Shown: piece by piece, positions 6,904 to 16,474 of the stretch
Numbering within the stretch: the stretch's first letter is position 1
Layout of the letters: every line of letters begins with the position of its first letter
NCBI RefSeq assembly: GCF_020711195.1
Contig: NZ_JAJFAT010000018.1
Location: forward strand, 1-38,309
DNA length: 38,309 nt
Direction of reading: 5' to 3'
DNA from: Halanaerobium polyolivorans
Lineage (GTDB): Bacteria; Bacillota; Halanaerobiia; Halanaerobiales; Halanaerobiaceae
The notes under the pieces: generated by a model
The model's input: the letters and a program-made list of their open reading frames with translations, nothing else
Told to the model about the DNA's origin: nothing
The model's database searches: none
Made by a program: the position numbers and the translations under genes

Positions 6904-9525
6904 TTAATCATTTTTTATTGCTGATTGAGCGGCTGCAAGGCGGGCAATCGGAACTCGATAAGGTGAACAGGAAACATAATTTAAATCTAATTTGTGACAA
7001 AAGTCTATTGAAGCTGGCTCTCCTCCATGTTCTCCACAAATACCGATTTTAAGCTGCTCTTTTCTTTTCCTTCCTAATTCAACCCCTGTTTTTAATAATT
7101 TACCTACTCCTTTTTGGTCAAGAACTGTAAATGGATCTTTTTCTAATATCCCCTTATCTAAATACTGATTAATAAATTTATTAGCATCATCTCGAGAAAA
7201 ACCGTAAGTCATTTGGGTTAAATCATTGGTTCCAAATGAGAAAAAATCTGCATGTTCAGCAATTTCATCAGCCAGCAAAGCAGCTCTAGGAATTTCTATC
7301 ATAGTACCAATACTATATTTTATCTCAACAGCTGCACTTTCAAGCAATCCCTCTGCAACCTCTTCTGCTTCTTTTCTTAATAATGCTAGTTCTTCTCCAC
7401 TCCCAACTAATGGAATCATTATATCTGCTTTAACATCATAACCCTTTTCTGCTTTGACCTCTAGAGCAGCAGCAATAATTGCTTTAACCTGCATCTTATA
7501 AATCTCAGGATAGCTGATACCTAAGCGGCAGCCCCTGTGGCCTAACATGGGATTTACTTCTTTAAGCTCTTCAGTTATTGTTTTTAGCTCTTGGGTTGAA
7601 ATTGCAAGTTCAGCTGCTAGTGATTTAAGTTCAGCTTCTTCTAAAGTTAAAAACTCATGTAATGGAGGATCTAAGAGTCTAATCGTTAGGGTTTTAGCTT
7701 CCATAACTTTAAATATCTTTTTAAAATCATCTTTTTGATAGGGAAATAACTTATCTAGAGCTTTTTGGCGTTTTTTCTTGGTATTTGCAACTATCATCTC
7801 CCGGACAGAATTAATTCTAGAACTATCAAAAAACATATGCTCAGTTCTACATAAGCCAACACCTTCTGCTCCAAAATTAAGAGCTACAACAGTATCTTTT
7901 TGATTATCCGCATTAGTATAAACACCAAGTTTTCTGTACTGATCAGACCATTTCATAAGCAGTTTAAAGTTTTCACTTAATTGAGCATCTGTGGTTTCAA
8001 TAACACCAGCATACACTTCTCCTAAACTACCATTAAGTGAAATATAATCTCCTTCTTTAAATACCCTATCATTAACATAGAATTTTTTTGCAGATTCATC
8101 TACTCTAATATCTCCTACTCCTGCAACACAACATTTACCCATACCTCTTGCTACAACAGCTGCATGTGAAGTCATACCACCTCTTGAGGTTAATACTCCA
8201 TTAGTTTTTGCCATGCCTTCAATATCCTCAGGTGAAGTTTCTTTGCGGATCAGAATTACATCTTCACCATCTATAACAGCCTGAACCGCAGCTTCAGAGC
8301 TAAAGTATATTCTACCAGTGGCAGCACCAGGTGAAGCAGCAAGTCCAACAGCAAGAAGATCTGCTTTTTTAAGTTCAGCTTCTTTAAAGTTAGGATGCAG
8401 CATCTGACTTATATCTTCCGGGTCGATTCTCAATATTGCCGTCTTTTTATCTATTAAACCCTCTTTTTCCATCTCAACTGCTATATTAACTGCTGCATCA
8501 ATAGTTCTTTTGGCTGTTCTAGTTTGTAATAAGTATAGATTACCCTCTTGAATTGTAAACTCTATATCCTGCATATCTTTATAATGTTTTTCCAGTGTTT
8601 TGGTAATCTCCATTAACTCATCATATACCTCGGGCATCAATGTTTTTAATTCACCTATATCTTTAGGAGTTCGTATCCCAGCAACTACATCTTCTCCCTG
8701 GGCATTAAGTAAGAATTCGCCAAAAACTTTGTTTTCTCCGGTTGCCGGGTTTCTGGTAAATGCAACCCCTGTTCCGGAATTTTCACCTATATTACCGAAA
8801 ACCATTGTCTGCACAGTTACTGCTGTACCTAAATCATGGGGGATATCATTAATATTACGGTACGATTTGGCCCTCGGATTATTCCAGGAACTAAAAACAG
8901 CTTTGACAGCCATTAAAAGCTGTTCTTCCGGCTTTTGAGGAAACTCTATCTTCGCTCGTTTTTTAATTAATCTTTTATATTCTTCAATTATATCTTTTAA
9001 ATCATCAACACTTAATTCGGTATCATTAGTATAATCATTTTTTTCTTTTTTCTTTTCCAATAGATTATCAAATTCATAACCCGGTATATCTAAAACAACA
9101 TTAGCAAACATCTGAATAAGTCTTCTATAACTGTCATAGGCAAACCTTGGATTTGATGCTTTTTTAGCTAATCCTTTAACACTTTTATCATTTAAGCCGA
9201 GGTTTAAAATAGTATCCATCATTCCCGGCATTGAGGTGACTGCACCTGACCTTACCGAAAGCAGTAAGGGATCATTTACATCACCAAATTTTTTGCCGTT
9301 TTTCTTCTCAATTTCTTTTAAATACTCAAAAATACTTTCTTTAAGTTTTTCATCTAGCCTTTGCTCCATTTCCAGATATCTAATACAAGCTTCAGTTGTA
9401 ATTGTAAATCCTGGAGGAACAGGTAGCCCAATCCTGTTCATTTCTGCCAAATTTGCTCCTTTACCACCCAATAGTGCTTTCATTTCTGTTTTGCCTTCTG
9501 CAAAATTATATATAAATTTTTCCAA
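6904..9525 (-). CDS. ppdK: Pyruvate, phosphate dikinase
   Basis: Interconverts pyruvate + ATP + Pi with PEP + AMP + PPi. At 873 residues it is full length. The N-terminal ATP-grasp part starts FAEGKTEMKALLGGKGANLAEM. The phosphohistidine domain has GGMTSHAAVVARGMGK. The C-terminal barrel has GLCRTEHMFF, MLGHRGCRLGI, FSFGTNDLTQMTYGFSRDD and the CGEHGGEP motif with the catalytic Cys. Translation starts at TTG 9525 behind GGAGGG. It is 43 bp from the upstream malic enzyme. In this operon it could feed malate-derived pyruvate into PEP for gluconeogenesis or PTS phosphorylation, or run in the glycolytic direction. Confidence 0.97.
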   Translation of the reverse strand: MEKFIYNFAEGKTEMKALLGGKGANLAEMNRIGLPVPPGFTITTEACIRYLEMEQRLDEKLKESIFEYLKEIEKKNGKKFGDVNDPLLLSVRSGAVTSMPGMMDTILNLGLNDKSVKGLAKKASNPRFAYDSYRRLIQMFANVVLDIPGYEFDNLLEKKKEKNDYTNDTELSVDDLKDIIEEYKRLIKKRAKIEFPQKPEEQLLMAVKAVFSSWNNPRAKSYRNINDIPHDLGTAVTVQTMVFGNIGENSGTGVAFTRNPATGENKVFGEFLLNAQGEDVVAGIRTPKDIGELKTLMPEVYDELMEITKTLEKHYKDMQDIEFTIQEGNLYLLQTRTAKRTIDAAVNIAVEMEKEGLIDKKTAILRIDPEDISQMLHPNFKEAELKKADLLAVGLAASPGAATGRIYFSSEAAVQAVIDGEDVILIRKETSPEDIEGMAKTNGVLTSRGGMTSHAAVVARGMGKCCVAGVGDIRVDESAKKFYVNDRVFKEGDYISLNGSLGEVYAGVIETTDAQLSENFKLLMKWSDQYRKLGVYTNADNQKDTVVALNFGAEGVGLCRTEHMFFDSSRINSVREMIVANTKKKRQKALDKLFPYQKDDFKKIFKVMEAKTLTIRLLDPPLHEFLTLEEAELKSLAAELAISTQELKTITEELKEVNPMLGHRGCRLGISYPEIYKMQVKAIIAAALEVKAEKGYDVKADIMIPLVGSGEELALLRKEAEEVAEGLLESAAVEIKYSIGTMIEIPRAALLADEIAEHADFFSFGTNDLTQMTYGFSRDDANKFINQYLDKGILEKDPFTVLDQKGVGKLLKTGVELGRKRKEQLKIGICGEHGGEPASIDFCHKLDLNYVSCSPYRVPIARLAAAQSAIKND

Positions 9526-9568
9526 TAATAACCCTCCGTTTGTTGAAAAAAATTCTGCTATTTAAAAA

Positions 9569-10804
9569 TTACTTTTGATTAGCTTTTTTCATCAGCCTTT
9601 GTGCTTTTTCAAGTTCAGTTTTATAGTCAATTTCAATCCTTGCTACCCCTGTTTTGACAGCAGCCTGTGCTACAGCAGCGGCAACATAGGGACCAACTCT
9701 AGGATCAAATGGTTTTGGAATTACATAATCTGTTTTTAAATCACAATCATCAATTAAATTTGCAATTGCATAAGCTGCTGCTTTTTTCATTTCTTCATTT
9801 ATTTCTTTTGCCCTCACATCAAGAGCTCCCCTGAACAACCCGGGAAATGCCAGAACATTATTTACCTGGTTGGGATAATCTGATCTTCCTGTACCAATAA
9901 TTTTGGCTCCGGCTTCTAGAGCATCTTCTGGCCATATTTCAGGATCTGGATTTGCCATTGCAAAAATGATTGGATCAGCTGCCATAGATCGAACCATTTC
10001 TTTGTAAAGCAGATTAGCTGCTGAGACTCCAATAAACACATCAGCACCTTCGATTAACTCGGCAAGATCTCCTTTTTTGTTTGCTTTATTTGTTATTTTA
10101 GCAATTTCTTTTGTGTTTTTATCAAGATCTTTTCTGCCTTCATATATAGATCCTTTAATATCAAGAGCTATAATCTCTCCAACTCCTTCTGAGTTCAGTA
10201 ATTTAATTATACTTGCCCCTGCAGCACCTGCTCCATTTACTATTACTTTAATATCCTCGATATTTTTATTTAATATTATTAGGGAATTTATTAAAGCTGC
10301 CAATGTAATTATGGCTGTTCCATGCTGATCATCATGAAAAACTGGAATATCTAGTTCTTCTTTCAATCTCTCTTCAATATAAAAGCATTCTGGTGATTTA
10401 ATATCTTCTAAATTTATACCTCCAAACACAGGAGCCATTTTTTTTACATATGATATTAATTTATCAGGATCAGGTTCATTTAAACAGATTGGAAATGCAT
10501 CAACATCAGCAAATTCTTTAAATAAAACAGCTTTTCCTTCCATTACAGGTAAAGAAGCAGCAGCTCCTATATTCCCTAATCCTAATACAGCACTACCATT
10601 ACTTACAACTGCAACAAAATTTGATTTGTTTGTATAATCATAAATCTTATTTGGCTCTCTTGCTATCTCCAAACATGGCTCTGCTACTCCAGGTGAATAG
10701 GCTAAAGAAAGATCATCTTCATTATTGACTGCTACTTTTGTTTGCACCATCAGTTTACCCTTATTCAATTTGTGTAATTTTAAAGCTTCTTCTTTTAAAT
10801 TCAT
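9569..10804 (-). CDS. Malic enzyme (oxaloacetate-decarboxylating), copy 1
   Basis: Oxidative decarboxylation of malate to pyruvate and CO2 with NAD(P). At 411 residues this is the short bacterial form without a phosphotransacetylase domain. Visible marks are YSPGVAEPCLEI, the DDQHGTA metal/substrate motif, the Rossmann NGAGAAGASI and FAMANPDPEI. It is highly similar along its whole length to the other malic enzyme 3.3 kb upstream (roughly three quarters identical by eye), so the two are probably duplicates. It sits 42 bp after the LarA-family gene and 43 bp before PPDK. That order suggests a racemase, malic enzyme, PPDK flux from malate to PEP. NAD versus NADP preference cannot be told. Confidence 0.95.
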   Translation of the reverse strand: MNLKEEALKLHKLNKGKLMVQTKVAVNNEDDLSLAYSPGVAEPCLEIAREPNKIYDYTNKSNFVAVVSNGSAVLGLGNIGAAASLPVMEGKAVLFKEFADVDAFPICLNEPDPDKLISYVKKMAPVFGGINLEDIKSPECFYIEERLKEELDIPVFHDDQHGTAIITLAALINSLIILNKNIEDIKVIVNGAGAAGASIIKLLNSEGVGEIIALDIKGSIYEGRKDLDKNTKEIAKITNKANKKGDLAELIEGADVFIGVSAANLLYKEMVRSMAADPIIFAMANPDPEIWPEDALEAGAKIIGTGRSDYPNQVNNVLAFPGLFRGALDVRAKEINEEMKKAAAYAIANLIDDCDLKTDYVIPKPFDPRVGPYVAAAVAQAAVKTGVARIEIDYKTELEKAQRLMKKANQK

Positions 10805-10845
10805 TTATTTCCCTCTTTTTTTTAAGATTTAAAATTTAAGATTTA

Positions 10846-12096
10846 CTATATTTCAGTTGGGACAGTTAAACTACCCTGAGGCATTATATAAGTTGTATAA
10901 TCTCCACTATATTTTTCTTCAAGATATTTAACAGCTTCTTCTAAACTAGCAAGTTTTTGCAAAAACATTGCTTCTGTTTTTTCTTTGCTTAAAGAAGAAA
11001 TCAATATAACATCTTTATCTTTGACTACTTTGGAAATTGCGTAAGCCTTATGGCCCCCAATTAAAAATTTCTTTTTTATTCTCTCAATATTATCTTCCGG
11101 TTTTTTAGCTTCCTGCATCCACTTTTCAAAACGTTCTTCTCCTAAGCCTTCACTACATTCGGCAACCCAGACAATTGTTCCGCCCTTTTTTACTGCATGG
11201 TCTGCATGATCAAGAGCTTTTTGGGCTTGATAGACATTAATATCTCTTGGAAAACCACCAGAACTTACTACAGCAGCATCTGCTTTTTCTTCTATCTCTA
11301 CATGATACATTTCAGCTGAAATGTCAATTCCTGCTGACCAAGCTTCTTTTAAGTCACCTGAAACAACCTTAACTATCTCCCTATTACTGTTTGTTACCAC
11401 ATTTATTATAAAATCTACTCCCAGCATTTCAGCTGCTTCAAACATCTCTAAATTAATTGGATTTTTTTCTAATGAAGGTGCCTCTGCCATTACTTTTACC
11501 ATATTGGCATGGTTATTTTCTATTGAATCTCTGTCTGCTACACCTGGTAAAATTGATTTTCTCCCACCAGAAAAGCCTGCCATATAATGTGGTAAAATAA
11601 CGCCTGTGGCTATTACAAAGTCTGCTTCTGCAACTATTTTATTGATCTTTAAAGTATTTCCTGTGCTTAATTTACCTATTTCAACTACTTCTGCATCACA
11701 ATCATGGTGATGGAATTCATAATCTCGATCAATTTCTTCACCAAATATATCTATGTTTTGTTTTTTAGAGTGAGGATCATGTACTCCAGTTGCTACAACA
11801 AAGGTCACCTGCTCTTTTTTTATTCCTGCCCTCTCTATAACTTCTAAAAGTGGAGGCAGCATATACTTATAAGGGGTATAACGGGTTACATCATTTACTA
11901 TAACTACAATTTTTTGAGCTTCTTTTTTATTTAACAAATCCAAAAGAGAATTAGAGGCAATTGGATCTTCAAGTGATGCTTGAACAGCTTTTAAAGGGTT
12001 ATCAAGGCCATCTTTTTCTGCTGCTTTAAGTGTTTTTAAAACTCTTTCTTTTGGTATTTCAAGTTTAAACTTTTCTTTACCATATTTTATTTCCAT
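10846..12096 (-). CDS. larA: LarA-family nickel-pincer racemase (lactate or malate racemase candidate)
   Basis: LarA enzymes racemise 2-hydroxy acids with a nickel pincer cofactor (NPN) bound to lysine. The 416-residue length is typical. Motifs visible are NDVTRYTP, GVHDPH, and LPHYMAGFSGGRKSILPGV, which carries the pincer lysine and a nearby His, followed by ENNHAN with the nickel-ligand His. The key residues of L. plantarum LarA therefore appear conserved. The family also includes malate, hydroxyglutarate, phenyllactate and gluconate racemases or epimerases. Malic enzyme genes on both sides make malate an attractive substrate (inference). The cofactor genes larB, larC and larE are not in this window. 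Confidence 0.88.
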   Translation of the reverse strand: MEIKYGKEKFKLEIPKERVLKTLKAAEKDGLDNPLKAVQASLEDPIASNSLLDLLNKKEAQKIVVIVNDVTRYTPYKYMLPPLLEVIERAGIKKEQVTFVVATGVHDPHSKKQNIDIFGEEIDRDYEFHHHDCDAEVVEIGKLSTGNTLKINKIVAEADFVIATGVILPHYMAGFSGGRKSILPGVADRDSIENNHANMVKVMAEAPSLEKNPINLEMFEAAEMLGVDFIINVVTNSNREIVKVVSGDLKEAWSAGIDISAEMYHVEIEEKADAAVVSSGGFPRDINVYQAQKALDHADHAVKKGGTIVWVAECSEGLGEERFEKWMQEAKKPEDNIERIKKKFLIGGHKAYAISKVVKDKDVILISSLSKEKTEAMFLQKLASLEEAVKYLEEKYSGDYTTYIMPQGSLTVPTEI

Positions 12097-12137
12097 TTTT
12101 ACACTTCCTTATTCTTTTCTTTCGTAATTTTTTCTGC

Positions 12138-12151
12138 TCCTGTTAACATTA
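12138..12151 (-). promoter_or_regulatory. Weak candidate GntR operator upstream of larA
   Basis: TCCTGTTAACATTA keeps the CTGTTAACA core of the operator seen elsewhere (10 of 14 positions) and lies about 45 bp upstream of the larA start. No good promoter hexamers were found around it, so this may be chance in AT-rich DNA. Confidence 0.3.
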
Positions 12152-12282
12152 CTTTTCCATAAATTTTTAAGCTGAACAAATTATAAATAGCAGTTATCAG
12201 TTGAAAAGCCCCCTGTTATAATTATTTTAATAGTATTATTCAGCTTAATTACTATTAGAAATATAAACAAAGGGCAGATATT

Positions 12283-12747
12283 TTAACTATTATATTTGAT
12301 TCTTTTTTGTCTTACAACATCAATGAATTTTTCGAACTCTTCATAATATTGAGTTGTATTAAATGAAAGCTCTATGACTGGATTTTGCGAAGAATTAGTT
12401 TCTACTTTAAACTCACCATGGAGCAAGCAGATATCCAACTCTAAACTGCTAATTTTATCATAATATATATGTTTCATCTTATAGCCATAGTAGTTTTCCT
12501 TTATTTCTTTAAATCCTTCTTCAGCATATACTAGTCCATGAGTTGTGGCAACTAGGATTTTAGCAGGCCTTTGCACCGGTGATTTTATATCACTATCATC
12601 TAAATGTTTTCTTTTAATAAATACCAGCTCTATAATTTCTTCATTTTCAGTAAATGGAGACTCTTGACTAACAATTCTTTTAAAGATATGATGAACATCA
12701 AAATCAGATTCTAAAATTTCATTCGTTTTTTCTGCTAAAGTTTTCAT
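12283..12747 (-). CDS. Small protein with bacterial PH-like domain, function unknown
   Basis: This ~154-residue protein has no signal peptide or membrane helix. The N-terminal ~40 residues are helical. The remainder (PAKILVATTHGLVYAEEGF... through ELSFNTTQYYEEFEKFIDVVRQ) has the beta-rich pattern ending in a helix seen in bacterial PH-like domains (bPH/YokE type). An open frame extends upstream to 12804, but AAAGAAAGGA lies 6 bp before ATG 12747, which is chosen. It sits between a malic enzyme and larA with gaps of 124 and 186 bp, looser than its neighbours, so it may be a passenger rather than a pathway enzyme. No catalytic residues were recognised. Confidence 0.65.
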   Translation of the reverse strand: MKTLAEKTNEILESDFDVHHIFKRIVSQESPFTENEEIIELVFIKRKHLDDSDIKSPVQRPAKILVATTHGLVYAEEGFKEIKENYYGYKMKHIYYDKISSLELDICLLHGEFKVETNSSQNPVIELSFNTTQYYEEFEKFIDVVRQKRIKYNS

Positions 12748-12802
12748 ATTTAATCCTTTCTTTTGAAATTGATAAAGGCAAAATACTTCAAACAAAATAA
12801 TC

Positions 12803-12847
12803 ATATATACAGCAGGAAAAAGTCTTGAATTTCCCTACTGTATATAT
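12803..12847 (-). terminator. Hairpin after malic enzyme copy 2 (attenuator or weak terminator)
   Basis: Arms 12803-12812 (ATATATACAG) and 12838-12847 (CTGTATATAT) pair perfectly and continue inward with AGG/CCT and AAA/TTT pairs. The following minus-strand sequence is only moderately T-rich, so partial read-through to the PH-like gene and larA is likely. Confidence 0.5.
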
Positions 12848-12871
12848 TAGTTAATGCTTTTGTAATTCAAA

Positions 12872-14098
12872 TTACTTTTTTTCCATTATTTTTTTGGCAT
12901 TTGCTAGTTCTTCTTCATAAGTTAATTTGATTCTAGCTGCATTAGTATCTATTGCTGCTTGAGCTACTGCAGCTGCTACATGGGGACCAACCCTCGGATC
13001 AAATGGTTTTGGAATCACATAATCAGCTTTAAGTTCATCTTCAGCAATCAAATCTGCTAAAGCATATGCTGCTGCCTGTTTCATTTCTCTATTAATCTCT
13101 CTCGCTCTTACATCAAGGGCTCCTCTGAAAATCCCAGGAAAGGCAAGCACATTATTAACCTGATTTGGAAAATCAGAACGACCTGTACCTACTATTTTAG
13201 CCCCTGCTGCAAAGGCGTCATCAGGCATTATTTCTGGAACTGGATTGGCCATGGCAAAGATGATTGGATCTGCATTCATCGACCTAACCATATCCTTTGA
13301 AACTAGATTTGCTATTGATACACCTATAAAGACATCTGTCCCTTTCATTATTTCGGCCAGATCTCCAGCTTGATTGTTTTTGTTGGTTATTTTAGCAAGT
13401 TCTTTTTTGCTCTCATTAAGATTATCTCTACCCTCATATATAGCTCCCTTACTGTCTAAAGCAACTATATCTTTTACCCCTTCAGCTAAAAGTAAATCGA
13501 TAATACTTACTCCAGCAGCACCTGCTCCATTTACTACTACTTTTATATCTTCTATCTTTTTGTCCACAATTTTAAGTGAGTTGATAAGTCCAGCTATTGT
13601 TATAATAGCTGTTCCATGCTGATCATCATGAAAAACAGGGATGTTTAACTCTTCTTTTAGTCGATCCTCTATATAAAAACACTTTGGAGCTTTAATATCT
13701 TCTAAGTTAATTCCACCCCAAACAGATTCCATCTTCTTAACTATCTCTATTAGTTTATCTGGATCAGATTCATCCAAACAGATTGGAAAAGCATCTACAC
13801 CACCAAATTCTTTAAACAAGACTGCCTTACCTTCCATAACAGGCATTGAAGCTGCTGCTCCAATATCTCCTAAGCCCAAGACAGCACTACCATCACTTAC
13901 TACTGCCACAAAGTTAGCCTTATTTGTATATTCATAAATCTTATCAGGCTCTCTTTCTATCTCTAAACAGGGCTCTGCAACTCCAGGGGAATAAGCAAGT
14001 GAAAGATCATGTTCATCATTTACTGCTACCTTTGTTTTTACCATCAATTTACCTTGATTATCTTTATGCATTTTTAATGCTTCTTCTTTTAGACTCAT
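12872..14098 (-). CDS. Malic enzyme, copy 2
   Basis: This 408-residue paralogue of the malic enzyme at 9569-10804 has the same architecture: YSPGVAEPCLEI, DDQHGTA, NGAGAAGVSI, FAMANPVPEI. It carries out malate + NAD(P) to pyruvate + CO2 + NAD(P)H. The gene is 58 bp downstream of the dihydrolipoamide dehydrogenase gene and belongs to the run that begins with the acylating aldehyde dehydrogenase. The ribosome site is GAGGAG about 11 bp before ATG. Two copies in one operon could reflect different cofactor use (NAD versus NADP), different stereochemical or allosteric properties, or dosage. None of these can be decided from sequence alone. Confidence 0.95.
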   Translation of the reverse strand: MSLKEEALKMHKDNQGKLMVKTKVAVNDEHDLSLAYSPGVAEPCLEIEREPDKIYEYTNKANFVAVVSDGSAVLGLGDIGAAASMPVMEGKAVLFKEFGGVDAFPICLDESDPDKLIEIVKKMESVWGGINLEDIKAPKCFYIEDRLKEELNIPVFHDDQHGTAIITIAGLINSLKIVDKKIEDIKVVVNGAGAAGVSIIDLLLAEGVKDIVALDSKGAIYEGRDNLNESKKELAKITNKNNQAGDLAEIMKGTDVFIGVSIANLVSKDMVRSMNADPIIFAMANPVPEIMPDDAFAAGAKIVGTGRSDFPNQVNNVLAFPGIFRGALDVRAREINREMKQAAAYALADLIAEDELKADYVIPKPFDPRVGPHVAAAVAQAAIDTNAARIKLTYEEELANAKKIMEKK

Positions 14099-14156
14099 TT
14101 AATTACCATCTCCTCATAACTATGGTTTTTAAAAATATTGTTTTAAAGCAGTGAAA

Positions 14157-15527
14157 TCAAAAATGTACTGCCAAATTATGTACATCCTCTGCTGCTTCTT
14201 TTACTGATTCAGATAGGGTTGGATGGGCATGAATGGTATTAGCAAGTACTTCAGTAGTTGATTCCAGCTTAATGGCAATTGCTGCTTCTGCAATTAAATC
14301 TGTTGCATGGGGACCAACTATTTGTGCTCCTAAAATTTGATCCCATTTTTTATCAGAAATAATCTTCACAAAACCTTCTTCTGCACCTGCTGCAATTGCT
14401 TTGCCACTTGCTTTAAATGGAAAACGACCAATGTTTATTTGATAACCCTCATCTTTTGCTTCAGCTTCGGTCATCCCTACACTAGCAATTTCTGGCAGTG
14501 AATAAACACAGTTGGAAATTAAATTATCTCTTATTTCTTGATTACCAAGAATATTATTTACTGCTACAATACCCTCTGCAGAAGCCTCATGAGCTAAGAG
14601 CATCCCTCCGGTTACATCTCCAACAGCATAAATACCATTTATACTTGTTTGCATTTGAGAGTCAACCTTTATAAAACCATTCTCCATCTCTAAATCTAAG
14701 TCTTTTATACCGGCAAAAACAGCTTTGCGTCCAACTGCAGCCAGCACCTTATCTGTAAATATCTGTTCTGCTTTTTCAGATTCAATTTTAACTATTAGCT
14801 CATCATTTTCTTCTGCAATTTCTGTTACTTTAGACGATGTCAATAGTTTTACTCCATCTTTTTTCAGTCTTTGTTTGAGAACTTTGACCATTTCCTGATC
14901 AAAATTAACTAAAATATCATCCAAGATCTCAACTATAGTAACATCAACTTCCAGACTGGAATAGATAGAAGCCATTTCGATTCCAATAACCCCTCCCCCT
15001 ATGATAACTATTCTTTCTGGAAGCTCATCTAGATCAAGAGCTTCTCTACTGCTTATGACATCAGGAAGATCCATACCTTTTAAAGCAGGCATAATGGGAG
15101 CTGAACCCGTAGCAATGATAATATTTTTGACCCCTATTTTTTTATCTTTTTCACCAGATATTTTTATTTCGTGTTCATTTATTACTTCTCCCCTGCCTTT
15201 GATTAAATCTACACCATTTTTTTTGAATAGACCTCTGATACCACCGGTTAGTTTGGCAACCACCTTGTTTTTGCGTGCTCTCATTTTTGGCCAATCCAGG
15301 CTGTAGCCATCAACCATTATTCCAAACTGATCCATTCTTTTTAGTTCATGGATTAATTCTGTATGTTTCAAATAAGTTTTGGTTGGAATACAACCCCTAT
15401 TTAAACAGGTACCTCCGACTACATCTTTTTCGATTACTGCAGTTTTGAGCCCTAACTGAGCAGCTCTAATTGCAGCAACATATCCGCCAGGGCCACCCCC
15501 TAATATACCAATATCGTATTTTTCCAT
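14157..15527 (-). CDS. lpdA: Dihydrolipoamide dehydrogenase (E3)
   Basis: This flavoprotein reoxidises the dihydrolipoyl group of 2-oxoacid or acetoin dehydrogenase complexes with NAD. At 456 residues it has the N-terminal FAD Rossmann motif GILGGGPGGYVAA, the redox disulfide GGTCLNRGCIPTK, the NAD-binding IIGGGVIGIE, the second FAD motif YAVGDVTGG, and the C-terminal catalytic HAHPTLSE. It has no lipoyl domain. The E1 and E2 genes of a matching complex lie 12 kb upstream in another operon of the same apparent regulon, and no other E1/E2 is visible. This is the likely E3 of that complex. It is preceded by the ligase alpha subunit and followed by malic enzyme. Confidence 0.96.
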   Translation of the reverse strand: MEKYDIGILGGGPGGYVAAIRAAQLGLKTAVIEKDVVGGTCLNRGCIPTKTYLKHTELIHELKRMDQFGIMVDGYSLDWPKMRARKNKVVAKLTGGIRGLFKKNGVDLIKGRGEVINEHEIKISGEKDKKIGVKNIIIATGSAPIMPALKGMDLPDVISSREALDLDELPERIVIIGGGVIGIEMASIYSSLEVDVTIVEILDDILVNFDQEMVKVLKQRLKKDGVKLLTSSKVTEIAEENDELIVKIESEKAEQIFTDKVLAAVGRKAVFAGIKDLDLEMENGFIKVDSQMQTSINGIYAVGDVTGGMLLAHEASAEGIVAVNNILGNQEIRDNLISNCVYSLPEIASVGMTEAEAKDEGYQINIGRFPFKASGKAIAAGAEEGFVKIISDKKWDQILGAQIVGPHATDLIAEAAIAIKLESTTEVLANTIHAHPTLSESVKEAAEDVHNLAVHF

Positions 15528-15604
15528 TATCTTTAACCTCCAGCATTTTCAATTGAAACAAATATATCTGCTCTTTAATGCTCATTAGATTCTTAAAAAT
15601 ATGT

Positions 15605-16474
15605 TTAAAGTATTTCTTCTAAGATATCAACTATACCCTCAGTACTTTCTGCTATATATGCTCCGGCTTCTTTGAGAACTTTTTCTTTGTTTTCTGCACT
15701 ACCTGTACCATCTGGAGCAACAATTGCTCCAGCATGACCCATACTTGTATCTTTAGGCGCATTTTTCCCAGCTATTAAAGCAACTACTGCTTTGCTGACA
15801 TTTTCTTTGATATATTCTGCAGCAATTTCTTCATCACTACCACCAATTTCCCCAATCAAAACTATAGCTTCTGTCTCAGGGTCTTCTTCAAGCAGAGGCA
15901 GCATTTCAACAAAAGGTGAACCTGGAACCATATCTCCACCAATACCGATTGCTGTAGACTGGCCTATCCCTCTATTAGACATCATGAAAACAGTCTCATA
16001 ACAGTTTGTTGCACTTCTTGAGAGAACTGCAACTTTTCCTGGTGAAAATATTCTATGAGCCATAAAACCAGCTTTGGACTTACCAGGTGAAATTACTCCA
16101 AATGAATTTGGTCCAATCACTGTAGCACCATATTTTTTAGAATGATGATAAACTTCTAACATATCATGAACCGGAACCCCTTCAGCTATGGTAATAACAA
16201 GTTTTAGGCCTGCATCCATTGCCTCAAAAGCTCCTTCTTTTGTAAATCTAGGTGGGACAAATAATACTGTTGCATTTGCATCATGTTTTTCAACTGCTTC
16301 TGCAACTGTATCATATACTGGTACCCCCAGAACTTCCTGTCCACCTTTACCAGGAGTTACTCCGGCAACCACATTAGCTCCATATTCAAGCATCTGCTCG
16401 GCGTGGAATTTCCCTTCTCTTCCCGTAATACCCTGTACAATCAATCTTGTATTCTCATCCACTAAAATGCTCAT
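15605..16474 (-). CDS. ADP-forming acyl-CoA ligase, alpha subunit (succinyl-CoA ligase SucD-like)
   Basis: This subunit binds CoA and carries the phosphohistidine of succinyl-CoA-ligase-type enzymes, which couple thioester cleavage to ATP synthesis. The protein begins MSILVDENTRLIVQGITG. The frame extends to an ATG at 16483, but ATG 16474 matches the family start. The phosphohistidine motif is MGHAGAIVAPDGTG. The normally invariant SRSGTLTYE is SRSATNCYE here, a change near the CoA/acyl site that suggests a substrate other than succinyl-CoA. The gene overlaps the beta subunit by 20 bp. Related ADP-forming ligases act on malate (MtkAB) and on sulfoacetate in sulfoquinovose degradation, so the acyl group is open. 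Confidence 0.9.
   Translation of the reverse strand: MSILVDENTRLIVQGITGREGKFHAEQMLEYGANVVAGVTPGKGGQEVLGVPVYDTVAEAVEKHDANATVLFVPPRFTKEGAFEAMDAGLKLVITIAEGVPVHDMLEVYHHSKKYGATVIGPNSFGVISPGKSKAGFMAHRIFSPGKVAVLSRSATNCYETVFMMSNRGIGQSTAIGIGGDMVPGSPFVEMLPLLEEDPETEAIVLIGEIGGSDEEIAAEYIKENVSKAVVALIAGKNAPKDTSMGHAGAIVAPDGTGSAENKEKVLKEAGAYIAESTEGIVDILEEIL

Noticed and set aside
12170-12245. Inverted repeat AAGCTGAA / TTCAGCTT in the gap before larA
   Set aside because: Arms are about 60 bp apart and short; no T-run, so not called as a terminator or riboswitch.
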